A stretch of DNA of 64,000 nucleotides from Promerops cafer (Eukaryota; Chordata; Aves; Passeriformes; Nectariniidae), in the NCBI GenBank assembly GCA_013398275.1, contig VZSE01008345.1, forward strand, positions 4,495 through 68,494, read 5' to 3'. Below the pieces are notes generated by a model. That model did not search any database. It had not been told where the DNA came from and saw nothing but the letters and a program-made list of their open reading frames with translations. Positions 23,601 through 35,565 of the stretch are shown here, piece by piece. The translations under genes were made by a program, and so were the position numbers. Numbering within the stretch: the stretch's first letter is position 1; each line of letters begins with the position of its first letter.

Positions 23601-23773
23601 GAAAAGAACAAGAAAAAGAGAAAAAGACCCAAACAAACCAAAAAACCCCCCAAAATAGAAACAACCCCCCCCCNNNNNNNNNNNNNNNNNNNNNNNNNNN
23701 NNNNNNNNNNNNNNNNNNNNNNNNNNNNNNNNNNNNNAAACCCAAAAAAACACACACCCCCCCCCCCCCCTTA
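23601..23773. repeat. A/C-rich low-complexity tract with assembly gap
   Basis: A plus-strand A-rich then A/C-only tract runs into a C run at 23665-23673, then 64 N (23674-23737), then A/C sequence and a second C run (about 23757-23770). The minus strand is G-rich here, which often stops sequencing; the gap size may be arbitrary. Confidence 0.9.
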
Positions 23774-26700
23774 TTTCAGTGAATTTGTCTAGCTCAGCTG
23801 CTAGTTCAAATTTCTTTACATTGTTTGAGTCTGTTTCCCTGTCAAGCCAATATCACTGTATTATTTTGACTTTGACTTTTTACTTCTAGTGGCTTACAAC
23901 AATGACTCCTGAGACAATGCCTTCCAGTCAGTAACTTCCTGGGATCCTCCAGAATTCATTGCTGCCATGCATTTGGCTAGACAGAAACATTAGCTAGAAT
24001 GTGAAATCACTAACATACCACAAATGATTGTTCTCCTCTTGCATGGCCTTTCTCCAGCAAACTTGTAGCATGGGCAAATGGAACTGAAACATAAGCACAG
24101 TCTCTGTAATGTCTTTGGTTATTGCATGTGTGTGAAATAGAGGGGAATAACTCCTACATGCAACTGGACTTCCTGATACAGATCTGAACTTCCTGGCCTA
24201 AGTTTTGTTTGTTTGTTTTTTTTTTTTTTAACTCTGTGGACAGACTTGAAACTCAGTGGTAATCTCTAGAATAAATTTTATTGTATAAAAACTAGTACTA
24301 ATTATATAGCTACTCTAAAGTGGTGCATAATAAAAGCTTGGAAAATTGCATTTGTAGACTAAAAAGACAGTGCTGTGATGCTGATTATGCTCTAACTGTC
24401 ACCAAAATGAGATGTGCAATACCTCCTCTGGACTACCTAAGTCTAAAACATTACATCTGAAAGGACCCGGCAGAATGTGGCACTTAGAGCCCCACAGATT
24501 GCCACAAATGTATCAAATTCACATAAAAAAGGTAGCTGAGGTAGTCACGAGTGAAATGACTGCTAATCTTAAAGTAAACTGCTTCTCACTTCATAATTAA
24601 TAAAACCAAAATATGCCAGATAGTGTTAAAGATGAACAGGAAAACCATAGAGTGATATCTGCTATTGCCACAGATGCTGTACACTATGAATATAGTGTCA
24701 TTTAAGCTGATTAGACAAATATCCTCATAGGCAATTGCTTTATATACCTCTGTGATTTCTGCTACAGTTCTTTAAACATTTAGGTTGAACAGGACACAAT
24801 TATTTTGCCTTCAACTTATTTACTTAATGCAAGTGACAAGTTTCAGCAGACAGAGCACATAGCAGTGTGAGTTGCTTTATTTGAAGTAGTGGAAATGCTG
24901 GTCCTTGGTCCCTAAGAAAATTGCTTCAACAATTCATCTCAATGTGAACTGTACTAGTGATTTTCTTATGTATTATTCTAACACAAAGTCACAGCATGCC
25001 ACTGCTATGTAATATTCATTCTTGACTTCAAGCTGCATCCTTTTTCCAGAAGTGGTTCTCAGGATGGGATTTCTGAGGATTATGTTCACATCTCTGAAAA
25101 AATCCCTTGACAGTTTCAGTTTACCTTGTTTAATACTATCCAAAAATATGGTAAATGCTGTCTTGAAATAAAAGTATGAAAGATTCTACTGTCTAACTTC
25201 CTGATGCAATATGATTGTGGGATTAGTGAAGGGGAAGAGAAGTTTCCTCATCACATTGGACTATGCATTATCTTCACTAGAATAAAAAGCAGTTTGCACA
25301 TACTCATCAATATAAGGTTTGTGAAGAATGAAAAAGAGGATTAAAGGAAGCTCTCAGGTAACTGATTCCACTATGAATTGCCTAGATTTTGTCCACCATC
25401 TCGCGAGATATAATAGATGGATGGTAGAAGTATTTCAGGAAGTACAATTTCTTGGTATAAGCATTATCTTTAGTATTTATTGTTGGTTTTCACCTTGAAT
25501 GAACGGAAACAAATTGAATTCTCAGTTCTGTGTTTTCCCCTTTTATTTCAGGGAGCAGTGCTGGTCTGTCTTCCTAGTTTGATGTATGTGGTGCAATGCC
25601 TTCTTGTAATCTTGAGTAACATAATTTTGGCTCTTGAGGGTCTATTAGATAAGACAAGTTCAATGAAAAGTCTGTGCTGATGTACTTTATGCCATAAAGT
25701 CAAACTGGTACCTTTGGTGCTTATGTACAGTATTGGACAGGAGAAGAAACAGAGTGGGCTGTGAAGGAGTGTAATAAAACCTTCAGAATACATATGCTCA
25801 TAACAAATCTTCTAAAATTGTAGTATTTGTTTTAGAGTTACAATTACACAGATGCTAAGGATATGAAATAAAAATTACATGTTCAGATAACAATAATAGT
25901 ACCTAGCATTTATGTATCTTTCTTTCATCAAGAACTGTTCACATCTTTTGCAAAAATTTCAGCACCACTGTTTAATTTTCTAGCTGTATATACTGAAAGA
26001 CAGAGAAGGTCCCTCAACAGGTCAGAACCAGAGCCAGAACCAGGATACCTGTCCTGTAATCTATTTTCTAGGTCTTGTGAGATTCACTTGTATGACCTAC
26101 ATTCTTTTTCTAGTAATAATTTTAACACTTACAACCATAAAGCCAGCCAAACAAACAAATGAACAAACAAAATTAAAAAAAAAAAACCCAAACAAAGCCA
26201 AACAAACCAGCCAACAAAAAACCAAAACCAAACAAAAAACCTCCAGCTATGAGTTATTGCAGTGGTTTTACTTCACGTGACAAGAGTTGCACTGTGAAAT
26301 TCAGTTTACTAACCAATAATTAACAGATAAAATATCCTAAATAATTCGAATTATATGTAATTTCCAAATAAAAAGTAGGTGTCAAATGGTAGTTTCTATG
26401 TTAAACTAGAATATCTATGCTATGCTTTTACCTTCTATAATAAGACCAGACAAAAAACTTACGCTCCTCTGTGCTGTCTGGGTTCTGAAGTTGTTGTTTC
26501 TCTTCTTAGAGGGCACAAGATCTTTTTTCTGATCTAAGATAAAAAATGACAACAACAAAAAAGTACTTCACTCTGGTTAATGTCACCATTCTAATTTTTT
26601 TCTCTTTTAACATTTTTTTTGTCTGTCAATATGAGGAAATAAACACTGGAAAATTAGGTATCAGATATTTGAAAGAAGACCCTCAAGTATTTTTAATTGT

Positions 26701-29700
26701 CTAACTGTTTTTTGTCTATCAAAAATTAATATTTGTCACCTTTTGCTTGTTACACCTTGATTTTATAGTAATTAATTTCTTTCTTTAGGGTTTCTCAACA
26801 GTTATCAGTAAATTTATAACTATTAATTTTTTTATGAGCTTATGTAGGCACTGTAAAGTGACTTTTACATATGTGGCAAAACTGCTGTCTCCAAATTATG
26901 TGCACTCACAGAGCCACTAGCACTTGTGGAACTGTTTCTCAGCTCTTGCAGATTTCAGTGCATTTGGCTGCCTAGACTGAGAATGGAGAATATGACTTGG
27001 CCTGTAATGGCTGTTATATTCTGGTTATGTTCTCCAGACAGCAGGTGACACTTAGAGAGCGCTTATTGAAAGCTGAATTATGTATTTTCCATCTCATTGA
27101 AAGTTTTCCACCCTGGGGCATGCATTAATAAAATTAAAACAAAACCAAAAATTGCAGTCATTAATTTCTGGAAAAATCTTGACCTGCTGTCAGAGGCTGA
27201 GTACAGTAGAGTAGGCATGGGAAGATTTTTTCCAAAATGTTTTTACCTCTTGGCTGAAATCTATTCTTTTGTCAGCTTTTCACAGATTTTTTTTTTTCCC
27301 TTTGTCTTTGAAGAATAACAGACACTTTTGGATGGAAATTTAATTTAATAAAAATCCTTTGAAAAGTAGTTTCAACATATAACTTTTGGCTAGCCCTGTA
27401 TGTAGCACTAAAGCAAAATAATACAACCTTAACAAGAGATTCTCCTAATGGTACATTTCACACTTGCTAAGTGACAGATGACTACTATGAATCAGGCAAC
27501 ATTTTCATTGAGTTTTACTTTGCCTGAATAAATTTTCTCCTTTCAGCTCGTCTGCCTAGAGTTAATTTAAACCTGTCACACATGACAGTTCCTGCTACTC
27601 AATCCTCCTGGGAAAAAAACCCTGCCCAATGCTTAAAACACCCTAGCTGGTGTTCAGGTTCCTCTGAACAGATAGAGGCTGAAGAGAGATTTGCTGGTTC
27701 CAAACCACTCATGCAGTGCTCAGTAACACCTTTTTTTTCAATTTTGTGGGTCTGATGGGAGATCATCAGCCATGTCATGTAACAGTATCAGGCAGAAGTA
27801 ACTAAATTACATGAACTGTAAATCCTAAATTACATGAATTGATGAAAACAACCCTTACAATTAATGTGTTTTTCAATAAAACTCAGGAAAAATCTTCAAA
27901 TGAGTGGGGGGAAAATGGGAAGAAGAAATTGGACTCTTAACCTTAACATGAATAAGCTATGGAGGTCAGAGTATGAATTTGCACACAGTGTCTGCACCTA
28001 CACTTCTGCAATGTGTACTGTCAGGAAACACACCTTCTGTTTGAACAGCTTTAGTTATACCTTGAAAAGGGCTCTGGGGAGGCAAAAAGAAAGGAATTTT
28101 TATTTCAACTTGGCTTATTGAAGAGAGGTGGAAACTTCATGGCTCTTTGAAAAAATGAAGAAACTACCCTCACTTTTTGGGATCTCTGGAGAAATACAGC
28201 TTGTGCCTCTCACATTTCCTCACAGGTTCTTCTATGTCACCAGTGAAAACTTAGCTAAATATCCCTCTGCAGTTTACCTAGTCAATTGATTTTTTACTGA
28301 AAATGTATGTAAATTCTGTAGCTTATGAGTGTACTGGTATTTCCAGTACATCCTTGAACATATGCAAAGTTCATATTGTAAAGGTAAAGGAACCCCCTGC
28401 TGATAACAAACCTGAAGAAATGGAAGACCTGACACTGTACCTGATGCTAGCTGATATTCTACTGGCTATTGCAGCAGTGTTTAAAAAGGCTGAGTTGTTT
28501 TAAGTGGCAATACTGGAGTGATTTTTAACTTGTGAAGTTGCGTTGCGGGGCAGATGACTCAGCCCTTGGGGTGGTTTGGTACTAGTATTGATCTATTTCC
28601 TGGCTTCAATACTAGTATTTATGCATTTTTATCCTTTTTTCTTTTTTTTTTTTTTCTGTTTTTGCTAACCCCCTCATTTTTGGTCACCCTTAGGATTACA
28701 ATGAATGGTACAGGCAAGTTCTCATTTGCATAGCAGTAGCACTCAGCCACAAATCAACAAAATGTAGAAAACTCATCTGGACATTAGACCTACAGAACTG
28801 AGCCAACTTTCAATTGAGGCCAGGGTGTGTGCACAGGTCTTTTATGTCTGTGATAAGCAGGTGACAGCCTTTTTTTTAAAATGTTTTTCGTGTATGTCAA
28901 AACTACTCTTCTACTTTGTTTAAAAAGTTCTGGTACCTCCCAGAACAATCAAACCTTTCCTAGAATGATCATTACAAGAAAAATATTGTTGTTTTCTTTC
29001 GGCAAAATCTGAGGGATTTTTCTTCACAAAATTACGAAACTCTAAGTAACTCTTTGGTGTTACTGTAAGTACATCCTAGAATTTTCTTGAAATGATTTCT
29101 TAACCATTTTTCTTAATACTTAGTATTCTCTTTGATTTTTATAAGAAACCATTTGTTTGGGACCCTTGAGTATTAAAATACAGACAATTCTGAGAGATTT
29201 ACATTCCATCAGCCCTTTCAAGAAGGTAACGTCTGCTTATAAGAGAAATGGACATAGGTTAAAGACCTAATCCATGGCACTATTTTCATATTTCTTTCAC
29301 ATGTATAAGGCCCTGTAGAATTGTATGCATTAAGGATGCCAACTTGCATGAGATCTCACAATTAATATGCATGTTTAAGATTGTTCCCCCTCCTTCTCAC
29401 TATGCTTTATGAAAAACTGACAGTGGAGTTTATCTGGCTACTAGGGAAACTCAGCCCATCAGGTGTGTTTTGAGGTCTATGTAGTTTATTTTTCAATAGA
29501 AATATTCGTATTACCCCCATTAACACCAAGATCACAAATGAACCTTTTCTTCTTTGAAAACATACCCTTGAAGTGTACTTTGTGAAGGCATTTCCATTTA
29601 CTGCTTTGAGTATCCCAGTGATCAAGGGGTTGTTATCTCCTATAAAAGCAAGTGAGAAGAAGAAGAGCTTAATTCAGTGCTGTGATTTCTATAAATTAGA

Positions 29701-32149
29701 ATTTAGGGCAGAAGCAAAGAAGTGAACACTAATAGGGCAGATTTTTGTTGTAGTACTCAATATGAATGATTCCTAACAAAAAGGGCCTCTTGAAATTATT
29801 AGAACATTAATCTGCTTTGAGGTCACTGAAAATGCAAAAAAATATATCAAAGTGTACATGGCAAAATCTGGACATTTTAAATTCAACAATAATACAATTT
29901 AAAGAGAAGTGAGGGGCAAGTTACTGGAAAAAATAAAGAACATTCACAGTCGACAATTTTCTGTAAATTGAGGTCATACTGGTTTTGCTAGCTCTAAAGT
30001 TGAAGTCTGACACCTTGCAGAGGGATAATAAATATAATGGACATGTCCTGTTAATTGGTACACCAGTAGGAGGCTGACCTAGATTGCTTCTTTTTGGAAT
30101 TAAATTTCCAGGAGGAGAGAAAGAAACTATATTAAACCAAGCCTTTTCCAATTTACATCAGTGAAAGAGAGAAGGGTACACTTCATTAGCTGTGTTATAT
30201 GAGTCCACTTTTGACTTACACTGATAGTCTTTCTTAAAAGGCAGTTTGGGGGATATGAATATATATTTTTTCAAACTCACTGACCTTTAGTCCTCATAGA
30301 AGCTTTTCTACACAAGTTTGCCAAGGCAACACCAGTTGTTATTAAGGTGTCCCATGTGTGCAGAGAGAGAATTGTACCAATTTATATGTTATATGTGATT
30401 TTCAGATACAGATGAATGACCAGTAAAGATAAAGGAAGTCTAAGCAATGTTCAACATTGCTATGTATAGTGATATCATCCAGTTCTTGGTCCTCAGAGGT
30501 GAAAGGGAATTTTATGGACACATAACTTAATATATTTTTGCATTATTACATGGTGTGAGTCCAATCATATAAGCCTTATTTATATAAACAATTCATGCTT
30601 ATGCAAATAATTCTGTTGGTATTACCCGAGGAAACCTACTTGTGAAAGTAAATGCTGTTATGAATTATACATCAGCTAGACTATGTTAAAAAGTCCTATT
30701 GTTGCCTGAAACCTCAATGCCCATTTCTTCATCTAACCTTTCATTCAGTGATGTCTTCTGGGTGGAGACATCTATTATTCTGGTTATTCTATTTTTACAG
30801 AACCCACCTTAATGAAGCCACTACACACAGCTAGAAAAGGCAATGTACAGCACAAGAGAATATCATAAAGCAGCTGAAAATACAAACCATTCTTTTAATA
30901 TCAAGCTGTCTAGAAGAAAAAATATAAAAATTTCATTGCAAATATATAAGAAAGGTAAAAATTCTGTATTTTAACTTGCATATTAAAAACTACTGTGATT
31001 TGAGTACAGACATTACCATGTCTATGAAGACCATGATGAGACAAAAATTTTTGTCCCTCTATCTCTTCCTCCTTCCTGCCCATTCCTACATGACCACATG
31101 ATGAAATAAAACCCTTGAGCTCACGTTTTACTCTCGAACTAGGTGTTTTAGATCTAGCCATCTGCATGAGAAGCTTAGTTAATATCCCAGAGTTCTATCT
31201 TAGGAAAAAAAAAAGAAATAATATTATAGTCTGATGAGTTGTAATAGTAAAGTTAGAAGCTGCCAATACTCATTAACAGAGAACACAGAGGAATCCTGAT
31301 TACCCATGTAAGGCTTTTTATTTTGCATTTCAAATACAGTGAAATCATAATCTTAATAATTTCCTCATAAAATTGAATGTATTTCACTCGTAAGTGCATC
31401 CTCCTTAACATAATCTGAAACATCTCAGATTTTATGCACAGCTCATTGAGAACCAAAAAGGCCAATTATAAGCAAGAATCAAGCTAAGTAATAAAATCCC
31501 AACCTATACTGTGAGAACAGGGCTGTATACTCTGTCTTTATCACAAGATATAAAATCAATTTAATATAATTACTTTGAATTACTAAGTGCTGCCAGGGAA
31601 ATAACCAGAAGCATATACATTAACTAAGGCAATGAATAATTCGTAGTTTACTCCCTGAATTGCACCACTACTGCGTAGTTATTATGTTTTTATGCACTAC
31701 TTTAGTTACTGTTACGGAAAAAGCACTTAAAATAGGGCTTCACAAGAAGATCTCCATTGCAGTTAGAGTTCTTCTGCATTAATAAATTCTGCCTGTGCCT
31801 CTTCAGTTTGCCTCAGATCTAACCCATATTAAAACCACAAATACCTCTTGATTCTCTATGACTTTTAAACTTGAAGTTTAAGATTCTGAAAGCAAAACCG
31901 TACCATTTCACCCCGATTAAAACTGTTGAGGATGCATAGAGCAGTGGATTTCCTGACAGCGTTTCAAAAGCCATGTTTATAAATACCAGCACCTCACAGC
32001 TGGAAAATGTCTCTAGCAGCTACTACTAGTCACTGGTTGTAGGCTCTTGAATGCCCTTGTGAACTGCCACAACTATCTGATCATGGGAATTCTTCCTATA
32101 TTTTATTTTCTTGACATATTTTTGCTTCTAATATACTACATATTCCTAG
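23774..32149. other. unique AT-rich sequence, no supported gene
   Basis: More than 8 kb without a recognisable transposon or exon. It contains an A/C-only tract (26142-26243), a T-rich run near 24206-24230, and a short stem-loop next to an AP-1-like site (28555-28616). Open frames are all below 90 codons and show no domain. Confidence 0.5.
26142..26243. repeat. A/C-only low-complexity tract
   Basis: About 100 bases, nearly all A or C, built from CAAA and AACC words with an A run near 26176-26187. There is no parent retroposon next to it. Confidence 0.85.
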
Positions 32150-32710
32150 GCCAACCATCTCAAGTGCTCGTGTACCAATGCCTGCAGCTTGGGGAAAAAA
32201 TAGGAGCAGCTGGAGCTACATGGCTGGTCAGAAAATTGGGATATTGTAGGAATAACTGAAACAGGGTGTGACAACTCATATGACTGGAGAGTCTCAATGG
32301 ATGACTACAGTCTGCAAGATTCTGAGTCTGTTTGAAACAGAATAGAAGCATACCAGAGATGGAAAAGTGGACAAATACCTGTTGAGAGCTACAAGTTCAC
32401 TGCCAGGGAATGCTAAGATTCAGTTAGAAAAGCAAAATCTCAGGGTGATTTGAAATTGGCCGAAGATGCCAAAATCCACAAGAAAGGATTCTTTGTAAAG
32501 ACCAAGCATAAACAGGAGGAAAATACTGGCCCACTGTTAAAGAGAAGTGAATTAGTCACCAGAAATAGCAGTGCTGAAAAGGCAGGCATAGAGGTTCTCT
32601 AAGCTTCCTTCAGCTCCATCTTTACCAACGCTGTTTGACCCCGGGCCTTGGGAGCAACAACCCAGGTTGATGATAACACAGGCCAAGAGTCAGTGAGGGA
32701 AGATTTGGTG
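32150..32710 (+). mobile_element. CR1 LINE, 5' part (endonuclease/RT start), degenerate
   Basis: Text equivalent to the start of the CR1 ORF2 endonuclease ('accaatgcctgcagcttggg', then a TETGCD-like stretch near 32260) is followed after a deletion by reverse transcriptase N-terminal text. Near 32600-32700 it has the usual 'ctccatctttaccaacgct' and 'cagtgagggaagatttggtg' strings. Frames are broken by stops and shifts. The element is interrupted at about 32710 by an LTR-like insertion and resumes near 33518. Positions from 32226 on belong to the tandem duplication. Confidence 0.75.
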
Positions 32711-33517
32711 TGTTGGAATGCATGAAATGGAAGCCTCCCTGAGTGCCTCAGAGAGAGTGAAATGCAGGGATTGAATTAAAGCCTTTAGAGAAATTAAAAT
32801 ATATTAAGCCACACAGACATGAAATAGAAGTGTAAGTTTTAGTTTTAAGCAAGTAAAAATATATTCTAAGTGCCTTAAGAAACTGTGTTAGTTAGCAAAG
32901 GCCCTAAAGCCTAGTTTAAAGTTCAGTAACTTAGCTCCAGACATAATAAAAACATAGCAGAACATTGATTGCATTTCTAGATAGAACAGGATAGAACTCT
33001 TTGCATGGATAGATAAAACTATATGCGTAGATTTTGTGTAAAGACTGATACTACTTTTGTAGTATTTCATAGTTTTTTGTACTTTTAGAATTAAGCTTAG
33101 TTTGGTGTAGAAATAATGTTTTAGAATTGTGTTCTTAGCTGATTGGATGATTTATGAATATCCATTTATGGATTATGGATAAAAACCCTTGTACTGGGGT
33201 GAGGAGAAAGAAGAACAACAACGACATCAACAAGAACAACATCAACAATATCAACAACAACAACAAAAAGAAAAGAAGAAGAGCGTGGGGCTGTTGCTGC
33301 TGCTGTTTCAGCTTGGGACTCTGTGCCAGGGAACTGCTGCTGCTGCCTCTGCTCAGGACCTTATGCCAAAGCTTTAGCATGGACTTTAATACTTTGAACT
33401 CTTCACCTTCAGGGCTGATGTATTCTTACAATAAACAACTTTACAACAACTAACAACTGCTGCTGTCTCTTTGAAGACCCAAATCCTGGAAAATCTCAGC
33501 ATCGTTGAGATTTCACA
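32711..33517 (+). mobile_element. LTR-like insertion in CR1, first copy
   Basis: About 800 bp that is not CR1 lies between CR1 'gatttggtg' and CR1 'atccacctgagagtgtt'. It shows LTR signals in order: a reverse CCAAT box (33142-33146), a TATA-like GGATAAAAACC near 33177, AATAAA at 33430-33435, and an end at about 33517 (TTTCACA). The left edge could be TGTTGG at 32711 or TGTAAG at 32831; no target duplication is visible. A CAA/GAA-rich tract (33210-33283) and GCTGCTG repeats give chance frames on both strands. Family not assigned. Confidence 0.55.
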
Positions 33518-34272
33518 GTTCACACCTGAGACAGTATCCACCTGAGAGTGTTAAGGTTGACATCATTGTGAGGCTGCTCTCCACAGTCTTTGAGAAGTCA
33601 TGGATATCTTCCCAGAAGCCTGGAACAAGGTTGTCACCCCCATCTAACAAGAAGGGCTTTCAGGAGGATTCAGGAAATTATAAGCCCAGAAGTCTTTGGA
33701 GACTAGGAAAGTTATGGAACAAATCCTCCTGGAGGCCATTGCTAGTCAGATGAAGCACATGATTGGGAAAAGCCAGCATGGATTCACCAAGTGCAAGTTG
33801 TGCCTGACAAACTTGATCACCTTCTACAGCAAAGCAACCCACTTTGTTGATGTGGAGCTAGTAGTGGACACTGTCTACCTGGTTTTCCTCAAGGCTTTTC
33901 ACAGGGTCTTCCACAGCCTGTTCTTAGAGCAAGTGTTGTGTTATAGTTTACACCAGTGGTCTGTGGTGGGGGTGTGGAGCTGGCTATTTACTACCAACCC
34001 AAGAATAGGGGTAAATAGCTCCTTTTCAAACCTGGCACAAGTCGTGCCCCCAGGGACAAATACTGGGCTCAGTGCTGTCTTAATGTTTTCACAAGTGCCT
34101 GGAAAGTAGGATCAAATGTAACCTGAGAAAGTTTGCCAGTGATACCAAACTGAGTGGTGAAGGGGGCACTCTGGCAGGGAGAACCACTCTGAAAAAAGAC
34201 CTGGATAGGCTGAAAGAGTGGGCTAACCAGACAAATGTGAGATATTGCTCCTGGAAAAATATAACCCCGGAG
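33518..34272 (+). mobile_element. CR1 LINE, RT region, first copy
   Basis: CR1 resumes with 'catcattgtgaggctgctct', 'ctttgagaagtcatgg', 'gaaaagccagcatggattca' and 'gataccaaactgagtgg'. This is the reverse transcriptase palm region. It stops at the N at 34273 and is repeated at 35566. Confidence 0.85.
33696..34109 (+). pseudogene. CR1 reverse transcriptase remnant, first copy
   Basis: An open frame of 137 codons reads as the CR1 RT fingers and palm, including 'EQILLEAI', 'GKSQHGFTK' and 'LKAFHRVFHS'. In active CR1 the last of these carries the first catalytic aspartate, in a form like 'DFSKAFDTV'. Here both aspartates are replaced, by V and H. The frame ends at 34109. The second catalytic box, normally FADD, reads FASD at about 34132-34143 in the following sequence. 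The enzyme is dead: key residues are lost and the frame is broken. It is a relic, not a host gene. Confidence 0.8.
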
Positions 34273-34273
34273 N
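34273..34273. other. single-N assembly joint
   Basis: One N separates the two 2047 bp copies. A one-base placeholder exactly at a duplication joint is typical of a forced join between overlapping contigs. Confidence 0.9.
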
Positions 34274-34758
34274 GGTCAGAAAATTGGGATATTGTAGGAA
34301 TAACTGAAACAGGGTGTGACAACTCATATGACTGGAGAGTCTCAATGGATGACTACAGTCTGCAAGATTCTGAGTCTGTTTGAAACAGAATAGAAGCATA
34401 CCAGAGATGGAAAAGTGGACAAATACCTGTTGAGAGCTACAAGTTCACTGCCAGGGAATGCTAAGATTCAGTTAGAAAAGCAAAATCTCAGGGTGATTTG
34501 AAATTGGCCGAAGATGCCAAAATCCACAAGAAAGGATTCTTTGTAAAGACCAAGCATAAACAGGAGGAAAATACTGGCCCACTGTTAAAGAGAAGTGAAT
34601 TAGTCACCAGAAATAGCAGTGCTGAAAAGGCAGGCATAGAGGTTCTCTAAGCTTCCTTCAGCTCCATCTTTACCAACGCTGTTTGACCCCGGGCCTTGGG
34701 AGCAACAACCCAGGTTGATGATAACACAGGCCAAGAGTCAGTGAGGGAAGATTTGGTG
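34274..34758 (+). mobile_element. CR1 LINE, 5' part, second copy of duplication
   Basis: Identical by eye to 32226-32710. It begins abruptly after the N, without the first bases of the CR1 endonuclease text present at 32150-32225. Confidence 0.85.
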
Positions 34759-35565
34759 TGTTGGAATGCATGAAATGGAAGCCTCCCTGAGTGCCTCAGA
34801 GAGAGTGAAATGCAGGGATTGAATTAAAGCCTTTAGAGAAATTAAAATATATTAAGCCACACAGACATGAAATAGAAGTGTAAGTTTTAGTTTTAAGCAA
34901 GTAAAAATATATTCTAAGTGCCTTAAGAAACTGTGTTAGTTAGCAAAGGCCCTAAAGCCTAGTTTAAAGTTCAGTAACTTAGCTCCAGACATAATAAAAA
35001 CATAGCAGAACATTGATTGCATTTCTAGATAGAACAGGATAGAACTCTTTGCATGGATAGATAAAACTATATGCGTAGATTTTGTGTAAAGACTGATACT
35101 ACTTTTGTAGTATTTCATAGTTTTTTGTACTTTTAGAATTAAGCTTAGTTTGGTGTAGAAATAATGTTTTAGAATTGTGTTCTTAGCTGATTGGATGATT
35201 TATGAATATCCATTTATGGATTATGGATAAAAACCCTTGTACTGGGGTGAGGAGAAAGAAGAACAACAACGACATCAACAAGAACAACATCAACAATATC
35301 AACAACAACAACAAAAAGAAAAGAAGAAGAGCGTGGGGCTGTTGCTGCTGCTGTTTCAGCTTGGGACTCTGTGCCAGGGAACTGCTGCTGCTGCCTCTGC
35401 TCAGGACCTTATGCCAAAGCTTTAGCATGGACTTTAATACTTTGAACTCTTCACCTTCAGGGCTGATGTATTCTTACAATAAACAACTTTACAACAACTA
35501 ACAACTGCTGCTGTCTCTTTGAAGACCCAAATCCTGGAAAATCTCAGCATCGTTGAGATTTCACA
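34759..35565 (+). mobile_element. LTR-like insertion in CR1, second copy
   Basis: A copy of 32711-33517 with the same promoter-like and polyadenylation signals (AATAAA at 35478-35483). Confidence 0.55.

Noticed and set aside
23424..23792. Frames running through the N gap
   Set aside because: They exist only because N codons are read as open.
33135..33453. Q/N- and leucine-rich frames in the CAA/GCTGCT tract, on both strands (repeated at 35183-35501)
   Set aside because: They are translations of simple repeats inside an LTR-like insertion, and occur twice only because of the duplication.
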